A stretch of DNA of 64,000 nt from Bog-756 sp963841885 (GTDB lineage: Bacteria > Actinomycetota > Acidimicrobiia > Acidimicrobiales > RAAP-2): contig CAWJEK010000032.1 of NCBI GenBank assembly GCA_963841885.1, forward strand, positions 1 to 64,000, written 5' to 3'. The notes beneath the pieces were generated by a model. That model saw only the letters and a program-made list of their open reading frames with translations. It searched no databases and was not told where the DNA came from. Positions 34,934 through 44,046 of the stretch are shown here, piece by piece. The position numbers were made by a program, and so were the translations under genes. The stretch's first letter is position 1. Each line of letters opens with the position of its first letter.

Positions 34934-36548
34934 TCACCCCCGGTCAGGCGACCCGGCCACCACCACCGCTTCCCACCCACCGACCTCCAGGCCGCCGTCC
35001 ACCGTCTCCCCGAGGCGGCGGCGGTCGGTGGCCGCCACCACCGTGCCCACGACCCCGTCCAGGTCGGCGCCCGAGGCGTCGAAGGCGGCGAGGACGGTGA
35101 CCCGGCCGCCCCGGCTCCAGGCCCACGCCCCCGATGAGGTCGGCAGTGACCGGTAGTCGCCGGTCCGCAGGGCGCTCTCGTGGCGGCGCAGGGCGATCAG
35201 GTCCCGCACCAGATGGAGCACGGAGTCGGGGTCGTCGAGCTGCGTCTCCACGTTGGCGGCGGCGAGATCGCCGAAGGGCAGCCACGGTTCCACGTCGGGC
35301 CGGGTGAAGCCGCCGCCGGGCGCGTCACGCCACGGCATCGGGGTGCGGGCCCCGTCCCGGCCGGCATAGGCGGGCCAGTACGCCACGCCCAACGGGTCCC
35401 GCATCCGCTCGTGGGGCACGTCGGCGTCGACCAGCCCGATCTCGTCGCCCTGGTAGAGCACCGGCGTACCCCGGAGGCAGAGCAGCATCACCAGCGCCAC
35501 CCGGAGCCGATCCGGCCGGCCGGCGGCCCATCGCGTGGCGAGCCTCCCGAGGTCGTGGTTGGACCCCGTCCACACCGGCCAGGCGGTCGGCGGCAGGGCC
35601 TCCTCCACCGACTCGACCACGGTGCGCATCGCCCCCGCCTCGAGGGGCGCCGAGATGAACGGGAAATTGAACGCCAGGTGGAGCTCGTCCCCGCCGTCAC
35701 CGTAGAAGGCGGCCAGGGCGTCGGCGGTGGGGACGGGCGTCTCCCCCAGCAGCACCCGTCCGGGTACCGGTCGGTGATCCGGCGCCAGCGGCGGATCACC
35801 TCGTGCACTTCGGGCCGGTTCATGTTGTAGACGGGACGCTGGCCGAAGATGCGGACGTCGAGCGGGTCGGTGTCCTCGGCCGGCGGGTTGTCGCGGAGGA
35901 GGGCGTCCTTGACGATGGCGTTGCACACGTCGATCCGGAAGCCGGCCACCCCCCGGTCGAGCCAGTGGGTGATGATGCCGTCGAACTCCGCCCGCACCTC
36001 CTCGTTCCACCAGTTGAGGTCCGGCTGCTCGACCAGATGGTTGTGGAGGTAGTACTGCCCGGTGGATCCGTCCAGGGTCCACGCCGGACCCCCGAAGCTC
36101 GAGACCCAGTTGTTCGGGGCCGAACCACCGGGTCCGGGGTCGGCCCACACGTACCAGTCACGGTGTCGCGCCGTCGCCCGGACCGCGAGTCCACGAACCA
36201 CGGATGCTGCTCGCTGGTGTGGTTGGGCACCAGGTCGAGAACCACGCGGATGCCCCGGCGGCCGGCCTCGGCGATGAGGTGGTCGAGGTCGGCCAGGGTG
36301 CCGAGTTCGGGGTCGACGGCCAGGAAGTCGGCGACGTCGTAGCCCCAGTCGGCGTGGGGCGAGACGTTCACCGGTCCCAGCCAGAGGCCGTCCACCCCCA
36401 GCCACGCCAGGTGGTCGAGCCGGTCGGTGATGCCGCGCAGGTCACCGACGCCGTCGCCGTCGGAGTCGGCGAAGGACCGGGGGTACACCTGGTAGAGGAC
36501 GCCGGTCCGCCACCACGGCTCGTCGGACGGTGCGGTGTCCGACGCCAC
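34934..36548 (-). CDS. GH13 alpha-glucosidase/oligo-glucosidase (two frameshifts)
   Basis: About 538 residues after repair. The N-terminal frame has WWRTGVLYQVYPRSFADSDG and LDLVPNHTSEQHPWFVDSRS. The middle frame (from about 36179) has WYVWADPGPGGSAPNNWVSS and GFRIDVCNAIVKDALL with the catalytic nucleophile Asp. The last frame (from about 35762) has RVLLGETPVPTADALAAFYG with the acid/base Glu, WTGSNHDLGRLATRW with the transition-state Asp, and PVLYQGDEIGL. All four GH13 regions are present. Both breaks are repaired by one added G or C in a G/C run. GTG 36548 lies shortly after the PhyH stop. Confidence 0.83.
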
Positions 36549-36552
36549 GGGC

Positions 36553-37444
36553 TCAGCGGCCCCCGACGGCGGCCCGGGCCCAGGGGGCCATGTCGAGCGA
36601 TGGATAGCGGGCCCCGACCCCGGCCAGCGTCTCCGTCGTCCAGTAGGGGTGCCCGGGCTCGGGGAAGCCGAGGACCGTGAGCTGACGGACGGTGGCCCCG
36701 GCCACGAAGCGGTGCCAGTCGAACCCCTCGCCGGCGACGGGCCAGGTGTGGAAGCCGACCCATTCGGCATCGGCCGGCCGGAACGCGGCGTGGAGGAGGA
36801 AGCGGGCCTCGGACCCGGTGGTCATGGCCGTCCCCCGGTGGTAGACGTCGGGGCGGTACGCCAGCACGGAGCCCGCCGGGCCCGAGGCCGGTACTCGGCG
36901 TCGTAGAGCCCGGCGTACTCGTCGAAGCCCAGGTAGGTCCGCTCCACCGGGATCCCCGTGGTGAGCCGGCGCGACACCATCCGGGTGGCCGCCGTGTCGG
37001 GGGTGACGTCGCTCAGGTACACGAAGAGCTCGAGGTGGCGGTAGCCGTCGTCGTCCCGGGGGACCACGAGGGTGTGGTTGCCGTAGTCGGCGTGCAGCAG
37101 CTGCTCGTACTCGTCGCGCAGCCCCGGGTACTTGACGCTGACCATCCCCTGGTACAGCCGGATCCGGTCGGTGCCGAGCAGCTCCTCGGCCAGGTCGAGT
37201 ACGGCGTCGTGGACCACCAGCCGGTTGAGGGCGGCCGAGGCGAAGGGGAAGACGGGCTTGGGCGCTCCCCATCCCACCCGTTCCTCGCCCACGTCGCCGG
37301 CGGCCACCTCCGCCGCGGTCGGGAACAGTCCCACGACCGCCTGGCGGGCCGAGTCCACCTCGGGCCGGTGAACAGTCCCTCCAGGACGCACCACCCGTCG
37401 TCGTGCCATCGCTCGGCGGCGTCCGCCCGGTCGACCGGCGTCAT
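36553..37444 (-). CDS. PhyH-family Fe(II)/2-oxoglutarate dioxygenase (two frameshifts)
   Basis: About 297 residues after repair. It starts MTPVDRADAAERWHDDGWCV and continues, after a lost base near 37365, with EVDSARQAVVGLFPTAAEV and DRIRLYQGMVSVKYPG. The HxD iron ligands are in LLHADYGNHTLVVP. After a lost base near 36886 comes SVLAYRPDVYHRGTAMTTG, which supplies the distal His, then FHTWPVAGEGFDWHRFV. The family hydroxylates small molecules including phytanoyl-CoA and amino acids; substrate unknown. The ATG follows a TAGACA box by six bases. Confidence 0.78.
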
Positions 37445-37450
37445 GGCGCC

Positions 37451-37456
37451 TGTCTA
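37451..37456 (-). promoter_or_regulatory. -10-like box (TAGACA) before the PhyH gene
   Basis: TAGACA on the minus strand, then GGCGCC, then the ATG at 37444. Exact six-base gap and no ribosome binding site, as in other leaderless candidates here. Confidence 0.35.
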
Positions 37457-37487
37457 GCAGTGACCGCGCGGCGGCCCGCCCGCACCG

Positions 37488-39082
37488 TCAGGCCGGCGGC
37501 AACGGCGCGAAGGGCTGGACGTCACCCAGCACGTGCCCTGGACGATCCTGTTCTTGGGGAGCTTGCACTGGGCGGAGGGGGGCTGTTGATGTGCAGCCGC
37601 ACCACCTGGTACTGGGTGGGCCCGTACCGCTTGTCGGGCCCGTAGCTGAGCACCGGCGTGACCGTGCCCGGGAAGTCGGTGACCTTGGACAGGGCGGTCA
37701 CGAAGGTGCGCCGGTCGAGGTCCCGCCCGGCGCTGCGGGCCGCGGTGGCGAACAGGCGGATGGCCTGGCACCAGTCGGCGATCGGTCCCTGTTCCTCGAT
37801 GTAGAACGACAGCGTGCCCGGGGGGATCTGCGGATAGGCCTTGTGCCACACCGTCCAGCAGCTCCGGAGCCCGGGGTCGTAGCCGCCCTGGCTCTGGGGA
37901 CGGTCGTCGTCGATGCCGCCGAGCGTCTCGGTGGTGACGCCCTCCTGCCCGTTGAGGGCCCTGGCGTAGGGGATCGGCAGCAGCCCGAGGGACACCTCGA
38001 TGCTCGACTCGTAGTCGCTCAGCAGGAGCCTCGGGTAGTAGTGCTGGGACGTCTGGGCCTGCAGCAACGGGAAGAAGACGTTGAACGGGATGAGCGGGAT
38101 CACCGAGTCCACGCCGTCGCTGCGGAACTGCTGGACGACGAGGGGGGCCTCGCTGTCGGTGGTGGCCGTCTCCGACGGATCCGGCGCGATCGTCGCCACC
38201 ACCGGGGTGATACCGGCGCGGCGGAGGGTCGGGCAGCAGGACCTCGTCGAGGGCCGCCTGGTCCGAGGCCCGGTCGCCGGCGATCACGCCCACCTTGCGG
38301 CGGCCGCCGAGGAGGTGGGCGCTCAACCCCCACTGGACCACCGCCTTCAGGACGGCGGCCTGGTCGGGGCCGGTCCACCACAGGTAGGGGGAGCCCTGGT
38401 CGGTCCAACTCGTCACGGTGGTCCACTCGCCGATGAACGGCGTGTGGCCCTCCTGGGTGACGCAGAGCTGGTTGTCGCCGGTCCACGCCCCGATCCCGTC
38501 GACCACCGCGAAGGCGGCCGGCGACCCCTCGGTCCAGGTCTTGCACAACGCCCGCATGTCGGCCTCGCTGGCCGGGTCGTAGGAGGCGATGATCGGGTTG
38601 ATCATGCGGCCGTTGATGCCACCGTCGTGGTTGATCTGGTCGACGTAGAGGTGGATGGCCTCGGTCTGCTGGCCGAACTCCACATCCGGCCGCGAATCCC
38701 TCCTGGCCGGCCAGGGAGTTGAGCGAGACCACCGGGAAGACCACGTTGATGCCGTGGGCGTCACCCCCCGCGACGACGTGCTGGCCTGGTCGACGGGCAC
38801 CGCCGACACCCGTGGTCGGACGGCGCGCGCGCCGGCACGGGGCGACGAGCTGGAGGGCGCCGTCGCGATCCAGACCGTCGTGACCACCAGCACGACCACC
38901 ACCAGGAGCAGGGTCCGGACCTGGGTGGCGCGGGGCCGACGGACGAAGTGGCCCCACGACCGGGCGACCCCGGCCAGCGGGTTCCAGCGGGCCGGCCGCT
39001 CATGGCACGACCCGGCGGGGCGGGACCGGAGCGGGGTCACGGGGACCGGCGCCGAGGGGTGGGCGTGGACGACGGTCGTCAT
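37488..39082 (-). CDS. Membrane-anchored Liv-type substrate-binding protein (about five frameshifts)
   Basis: About 530 residues after repair. GGAGGAG precedes ATG 39082. A basic N-terminal tail of about 55 residues leads into one hydrophobic helix (TLLLVVVVLVVTTVWIA) with no lipobox, so it is probably an uncleaved anchor or long signal. The binding domain reads INVVFPVVSLNSLAGQEGF, then LYVDQINHDGGINGRMINP, FAVVDGIGAWTGDNQLCVTQ, ITPVVATIAPDPS and DWCQAIRLFATAARSAGRD. Breaks near 38762, 38695, 38229, 37570 and 37541 fall in G/C runs; repaired, the protein ends LGDVQPFAPLPPA at 37488. No Liv permease is adjacent. Confidence 0.72.
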
Positions 39083-39272
39083 GGCCGTCTCCTCCCCCGG
39101 TCCCCCGGCGCGGGCTCGCCTCGCACCGGATCCGGCGGATGTGCCGACCCGGCCCCCGTACCGTATCGTCGGCCCCCGACGCAGGTGCTGCACGCCGGGC
39201 CGGCCGGGTGGGGCCCGACGGGGAGCGGGCGCACGCCGGGCACGAGAGCCGCCAGAAGGAGTTCACGAGGGG

Positions 39273-40315
39273 ATGAGCACGGCGCCAACGAGCGGAGCGT
39301 CGAGCGCACGCCGTCCCGCGACGGGCTGGCGTCGGGCGACGGCACCTGGCCGTGGAGGTCGCCGACCTGGTCAAGCGGTACCCGAAGGCGCCGATGGACT
39401 CGCTGGCCGGCGTCAGCTTCCAGGTCCTGCGCGGGCGAGGTCTTCGGGTTCCTCGGACCCAACGGGGCGGGCAAGTCCACCACCATCGGGATCCTCACCA
39501 CCCGCATCGTCCCCACCCGGGGCCGGGCCGTGGTGGCCGGGGTCGACGTGGTGGCCGACCCGGTCGGCGCCCGCCGGGTACTCGGGGTGGTGCCCCAGCA
39601 GAACAACCTCGACCGGTCGCTGTCGGTCCGCCAGAACCTCCTCTTCCATGCCAGCTACCACGGTGTCCCCCGGGCCGAGCGGGTCCGCCGGCCGACGCCC
39701 TGCTCGACCAGTTCGGCCTGTCCGACCGGCCGGAGGGCCGACCCGACGACTTCTCGGGAGGGCAGATCCAGCGGATGATGATCGCCCGGGCTCTGATGCA
39801 CGCCCCGGCGGTGCTGTTCCTCGACGAGCCGTCGACCGGCCTCGACCCGGCCGCCCGGCTCTTCCTGTGGGAGAAGGTGGCCGAGCTCAAGGCGGCGGGC
39901 ACCACGGTGGTCATCACCACCCACGACATGGACGAGGCGGCGACCCTCAGCGACCGGGTGGCCATCATCGACCACGGCACCCTGCTCGCCCTCGACACGC
40001 CGGCCGCCCTCGTCCAGGGCATGGCCGGCGAGCGCACCCTCGACTGCGCGGTCGAGCCCGGGACCCGGCGGCTGACGTCACCGCTCTCGTGGCCGCCATC
40101 GGCGCACTGCCCGGGGTCCGCGAGACCGAGCACCTGGACGACCCGGCCGCCGGCGGCTGGCGGCTGCGGATCCAGGTGGAGGGCGAGGCCGCCGCCTTCG
40201 TGGCCCCGGTGGCCCAGGCCGTCAGCGCCTCCGGGGCGACCTGACCGACGCCCGGCTGGGCGAGCCCAACCTCGAGGACGTGTTCATCCACCTGACCGGG
40301 AGGGCGCTCCGATGA
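39273..40315 (+). CDS. ABC-2 type transporter ATP-binding protein, DrrA/CcmA-like (about five frameshifts)
   Basis: About 345 residues after repair. Segments in order are VADLVKRYPKAPMDSLAGVS, GEVFGFLGPNGAGKSTTIGI (Walker A), GVVPQQNNLDRSLSVRQNLL (Q-loop), DDFSGGQIQRMMIARALMH (signature), VLFLDEPSTGLDPAARLFLW (Walker B), VVITTHDMDEAATLSDRVAI (H-loop), then a C-terminal accessory domain ending LGEPNLEDVFIHLTGRALR. That last motif is typical of DrrA-like ATPases. Breaks lie near 39350, 39435, 39692, 40069 and 40238, nearly all in G/C runs. Its TGA overlaps the permease ATG. It energises export through the next gene product. Confidence 0.8.
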
Positions 40316-41151
40316 CCAGTGACCCGACCGATGCCGATGCCGGGCCGGCGCGCCCTCGGCCGGCTGCCCCGGGCTGGGGTCCGTGGCGGACCGGCCTGGC
40401 CATCCTGCGGCGCGACCTGTTCGTCACCGGGCGGGAGTTCCCCGTCTTCCTGGCCCAGGTGATCCTGCAGCCGCTCTTCCTGCTCTTCGTGTTCGGCAAG
40501 GTGCTCACCGAGCTCGGCTACGCCCGGCCCGGCTACGAGCTGGTGCTCTTCCCGGGGCTGGTGGCTCTGGCCGCCGTCCTCACCGGGCTGCAGAGCACGG
40601 CGCTCCCCCTGGTGATCGAGTTCTCCTACAGCAACGAGATCGAGGACCGGCTGCTCGCCCCGCTGCCCATCGGCGCGGTGGCCGTGGAGAAGGTCGTGTT
40701 CGCAGCCATGCGGGCCTTCGTCGCCGCCGCGATCATGTTCCCGGTCGGGGTGTGGATCCTCGGCGTCATCCCGTGGCGGGCCTCGACCGCCGCCGGCGGT
40801 GTTGGCCGATGATCATCCTCGGCTCGTTGCTGGGGGCGTCGATGGGCCTCATCCTCGGGACCTACGTGCCCCCGCAACCGGATCAACGTGACCTTCGCCC
40901 TGGTGCTCACCCCGCTCATCTTCACCGGCTGCAGCCAGTACCCGTGGCCGTCGCTCGGCCACCTGCGCTGGTTCCAGGTGGTGTCGGCCCTCAACCCGAT
41001 GACGTACGTGAGCGAGGGCCTGCGGGGCCTCATGGTCCCCGAGTGTCCCCCACATCCCGACGTGGATCTGCTTCGTGGTGGCCATCGCGCTACCTGGTCG
41101 GTGCTGATGGTGATCGGGATGATCGGCTTCCGCCGCCGGGCCCTCGGCTGA
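40312..41151 (+). CDS. ABC-2 type transporter permease, DrrB-like (several frameshifts)
   Basis: About 280 residues after repair, with six expected membrane helices. It reads LAILRRDLFVTGREFPVFLA, then FVFGKVLTELGYARPGYELV and VLFPGLVALAAVLTGLQSTA. Frame changes occur near 40800 (before PMIILGSLLGASMGLILGTY), near 40877 (before INVTFALVLTPLIFTGCSQY) and, as a compensating pair, near 41043 and 41092, giving HIPTWICFVVAIAL between them. The sequence ALNPMTYVSEGLRGLMVP is the ABC-2 family C-terminal signature. Exported substrate unknown (drug, lipid or polysaccharide are typical). Confidence 0.78.
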
Positions 41152-41170
41152 GCCGGCGACGCCGGTCCGT

Positions 41171-41176
41171 TACGCT
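41171..41176 (+). promoter_or_regulatory. -10 box (TACGCT) of leaderless PIG-L gene
   Basis: TACGCT, six bases (GCCGCC), then ATG 41183. No ribosome binding site is present. Confidence 0.4.
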
Positions 41177-41182
41177 GCCGCC

Positions 41183-41975
41183 ATGGACCGGCGACGGCTG
41201 TGGGGTGTCCTGAGGACGGGACGCTGGACCGGATCGTGGTGGTCTCGCCCCACTTCGACGACGCCGCCCTCGGGGCGGCCCACCTGATGGGCTCCCACCC
41301 CGGTAGCACCGTGGTCACCGTCCTGGGCGGGCGCCCGCCGTCCTACCCGGACCCGGCCACCGAGTGGGACGCGGCCGGGCGGCTTCACGGCGGGTGACGA
41401 CGTGGTGGGCGCCCGGCGGCGGGAGGACCGGGCGGCCATGGCCACACTGGGCGCCCGGCCGGTGTGGCTCGACTTCGTCGACGACCAGTACTGAGGCGCC
41501 CGAGCCGGCGCCCGGCGCCGCCGACATCGCCCCGGCGCTGGGGCGGGCCGTACGCGAAGCGGCGCCGACCGCCGTGTTCCTGCCCGATGGGACTGGCCAA
41601 TCCCGACCACGCCGCTCACCCACGACGCCGGTCTGCGGGTGCGGGAGGCCCTCGCCGACGGGCCCGACGCCCCGCGCTGGTTCCTCTACGAGGACGGCGG
41701 CTACGTCCACCTCCCCGGCCAGCTGGCCTGGCGGGTGTCCACGCTGTTCCGCCGGCGGGCTGTGGCCCACCCCGGCCATCGTCCCGGCCCGGGTGGACAT
41801 GGACGCCAAGCGGACCGCCATCGCCTGCTACGCCAGTCAGCTGGCCCCGCTCGAGCGCGAGCACCTCCTGACCGAGCGCCTCGGGGCCGAGGTCCCCGAG
41901 CAGTACTGGCGTCTCGACCCGCCCCCACCGGGTTGGGAGGTCCTGACCACCCTCGACGACCCGGAGGCACCATGA
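41183..41975 (+). CDS. PIG-L family deacetylase (about six frameshifts)
   Basis: About 264 residues after repair. The zinc-binding PHxDD motif is in DRIVVVSPHFDDAALGAAHL. Later segments, each in a different frame, are DDVVGARRREDRAAMATLGA, PVWLDFVDDQY, ADIAPALGRAVREAAPTAVF, PRWFLYEDGGYVHLPGQLAW and DAKRTAIACYASQLAPLERE, the last being the family C-terminal helix. PIG-L enzymes deacetylate N-acetylglucosamine conjugates such as GlcNAc-inositol in mycothiol synthesis. This one is coupled by ATGA to the SDR downstream, so a catabolic or modification role on another N-acetyl sugar is also possible. Confidence 0.75.
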
Positions 41976-42791
41976 CCACACTCGGCAACCGGCACCGCGG
42001 TCGGACCCGGCACGCTCGTGCTGGTGACCGGGGCGTCGTCCGGCATCGGAGCGGCCGTCGCCGAGCGGTCGGCCGCCCGCGGCGCCCGGGTGGCGTTGGT
42101 GGCCCGCCGGGCCGACCGCCTCGAGGAGGTGGCCGCCGACTGCCGGGCGGCGGCGTCGTGAGGCCGCCGTCTTCCCCGCCGACCTGTCGGATCCCGAGGT
42201 GGCCGCCGCCCTCGGACCCCGCGTATGGGACTACCTGGGCGCCGTCGACGTGCTGGTCAACAACGCCGGCCATACCCATGCGCCGCCCGGCCGACCGGCT
42301 GACCATGGACGAGGTGACGCGTGTGATGACGCGTCAACTACCTGTCCCCGGTCGCCCTCACCCTCGCCCTCCTCCCACGGATGATCGACCGGGGCCGGGG
42401 GACGGTCGTCAACGTGTCGAGCCTCGGCGGCCGCCTCGGGATCGCCCACGAGGCGGCCTACAGCGGCTCCAAGTTCGCCCTCGCCGGATGGAGCGAGTCG
42501 TTGGCCATCGACCTGGCGGGCACGGGCGTCTCGGTCCGGCTGGTGCTGCCCGGGGCCGTCGACACCGAGATCTGGGACCAGCCCGGCAACGACCCGGCCG
42601 ACTACAGCGGGCCCCTGGCCCCTGCCGGCGAGGTGGCGGAGGCGATCGTGGAGTGCATGTCGGACCCCGGCTTCGAGCACTACATTCCCGACATGCGCGC
42701 CGTCGTGGAGATGAAGAACCAGGACATCGACGGGTTCATGGCCGGCATGGCGGCCATGGCCCGCCCGGACGCCGGATCGGGGGCGTCGTGA
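41972..42791 (+). CDS. Short-chain dehydrogenase/reductase (about four frameshifts)
   Basis: About 273 residues after repair. Features are LVLVTGASSGIGAAVAERSA (cofactor loop), VDVLVNNAGHTHA, LTLALLPRMIDRGRGTVVNV then SSLGGRLGIAHEAAYSGSKF with the Ser, Tyr and Lys of the active site, and VRLVLPGAVDTEIWDQPGND. Breaks fall near 41996, 42160, 42277 and 42335; after 42350 the frame is clean. It is closely similar in plan to the SDR at 56564-57373, including the DTE(I/L) loop and the FMAGMAAMA / FLAGTAAY tail, so the two are probably paralogues. The end overlaps the next start (GTGA). Confidence 0.8.
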
Positions 42792-44038
42792 AAGCACTCG
42801 TCTTCGGGTCCCGACCCGAGCGTGACGAGGCCCGCCCGGTCCCCACCGACGACCTGGAGAAGCATCTCGCCTCCCTCCCCTTCGGCCTCCACCACCTCGA
42901 CGACGCCCGACCGATCAACCCGGACTGGGTGGTCACCCGGCCGATCCTCTCGGGGATCTGCGGTTCGGACGCCAAGCTGGTGCTCGGCGACTTCGCCGAC
43001 GGGGACATCGACAACCCGATGGCCGCCTTCTCCTCGCTCCCCCACGTGCCGGGCCACGAGGTGGTGGCCGAGGTGGTGGCTCTCGGACCGGCCGCCCGCG
43101 GTGTCGACGTTGGCCAACGGGTGGTGCTGAACCCGTGGCTGAGCTGCGCCCCCCGGGGCATCTCCCCGCTCTGCCCACCGTGCCAGGCCGGGGACGTCAA
43201 CCTGTGCTGGTCGTTCACCAAGGGGGAGATCGGCCCCGGCGTCCACATCGGCGTGGTGACGGGCGCCCCCGGGGCGTGGGCGGAGCTGATGGCGGCGCAC
43301 GACTCCATGCTCATCCCCGTGCCCGACGGGATCTCCGACGAGGCGGCGGTCATGGCCGACCCGTTCTCGGTGTCCTTCCACGCCATCGTGCGCAATCCAC
43401 CGCCCCCGTCGGGACGGGCCGTCGTCTATCGGGGCCGGCGCCCTCGGCCTGTCCAGCGTGGCCATCCTCCACTCCCTCTATCCCGACGTCGAGGTGGCGG
43501 TGGTGGCCCGGTTCCCGGCCCAGGAGGAGATGGCGCTCCGCTACGGGGCGGCCCGGGTCGTGGCCCACGAGCCGAGCGTGGTGGTGGTCGAGGCCCTGGC
43601 GGACTGGTCGGGGGCCGTCCTCCACCAGGCGTTCTCCGGCCTCCCCATGGCCCACCCCGGACAGATCGACGTCGTCTACGACACCAGTCGCCAAGCCGGA
43701 GACGTTCGAGGTCGGGGTGCGGGTCCTGGCCGAGCGGGGCCGCCTGGTCTACACCGGCGTCGCCGTCCCGGGCCGGTGGGAGTGGACGCCGGTCTATTTC
43801 AAGGAGCTCACCATCGTCGGCTCCAACGCCTTCGCCCAGGAGGAGTTCGAGGGCACGCGGCGTCACGCCATCGAGCACTACCTGACCCTGGTGGGGGACG
43901 GCCGGATCGACCTGACCGACATGGTGACCCACCGGTACGCCCTCGAGGGGTGGTGGGATGCCCTGCGGGACCTGTCCGCGTCCCGAGCGCAGCGGTGTGC
44001 TGAAGGCCACGTTCACGCCGAACGCCTCCCCCGTCTGA
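42788..44038 (+). CDS. Zinc-dependent alcohol dehydrogenase, MDR family (about three frameshifts)
   Basis: About 417 residues after repair, longer than usual because of insertions around the zinc site. Seen: GICGSDAKLVLGDFADG (catalytic Cys), LPHVPGHEVVAEVVALGP (His), and the cysteine-rich PWLSCAPRGISPLCPPCQAG then NLCWSF, which is the structural zinc lobe. The Rossmann motif GAGALGLSSVAILHSLYPD is interrupted near 43425; further breaks lie near 43690 and 43990. It ends RSGVLKATFTPNASPV at 44038. Starts at GTG overlapping the SDR stop. Substrate unknown. Confidence 0.8.
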
Positions 44039-44046
44039 GCTCGCGC

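Noticed and set aside
39273..41151. Drug-resistance exporter assignment (daunorubicin DrrAB)
   Set aside because: The ATPase and permease have the ABC-2 DrrA/DrrB plan, but this family exports many substrates. No drug biosynthesis gene is present, so only the family is reported.
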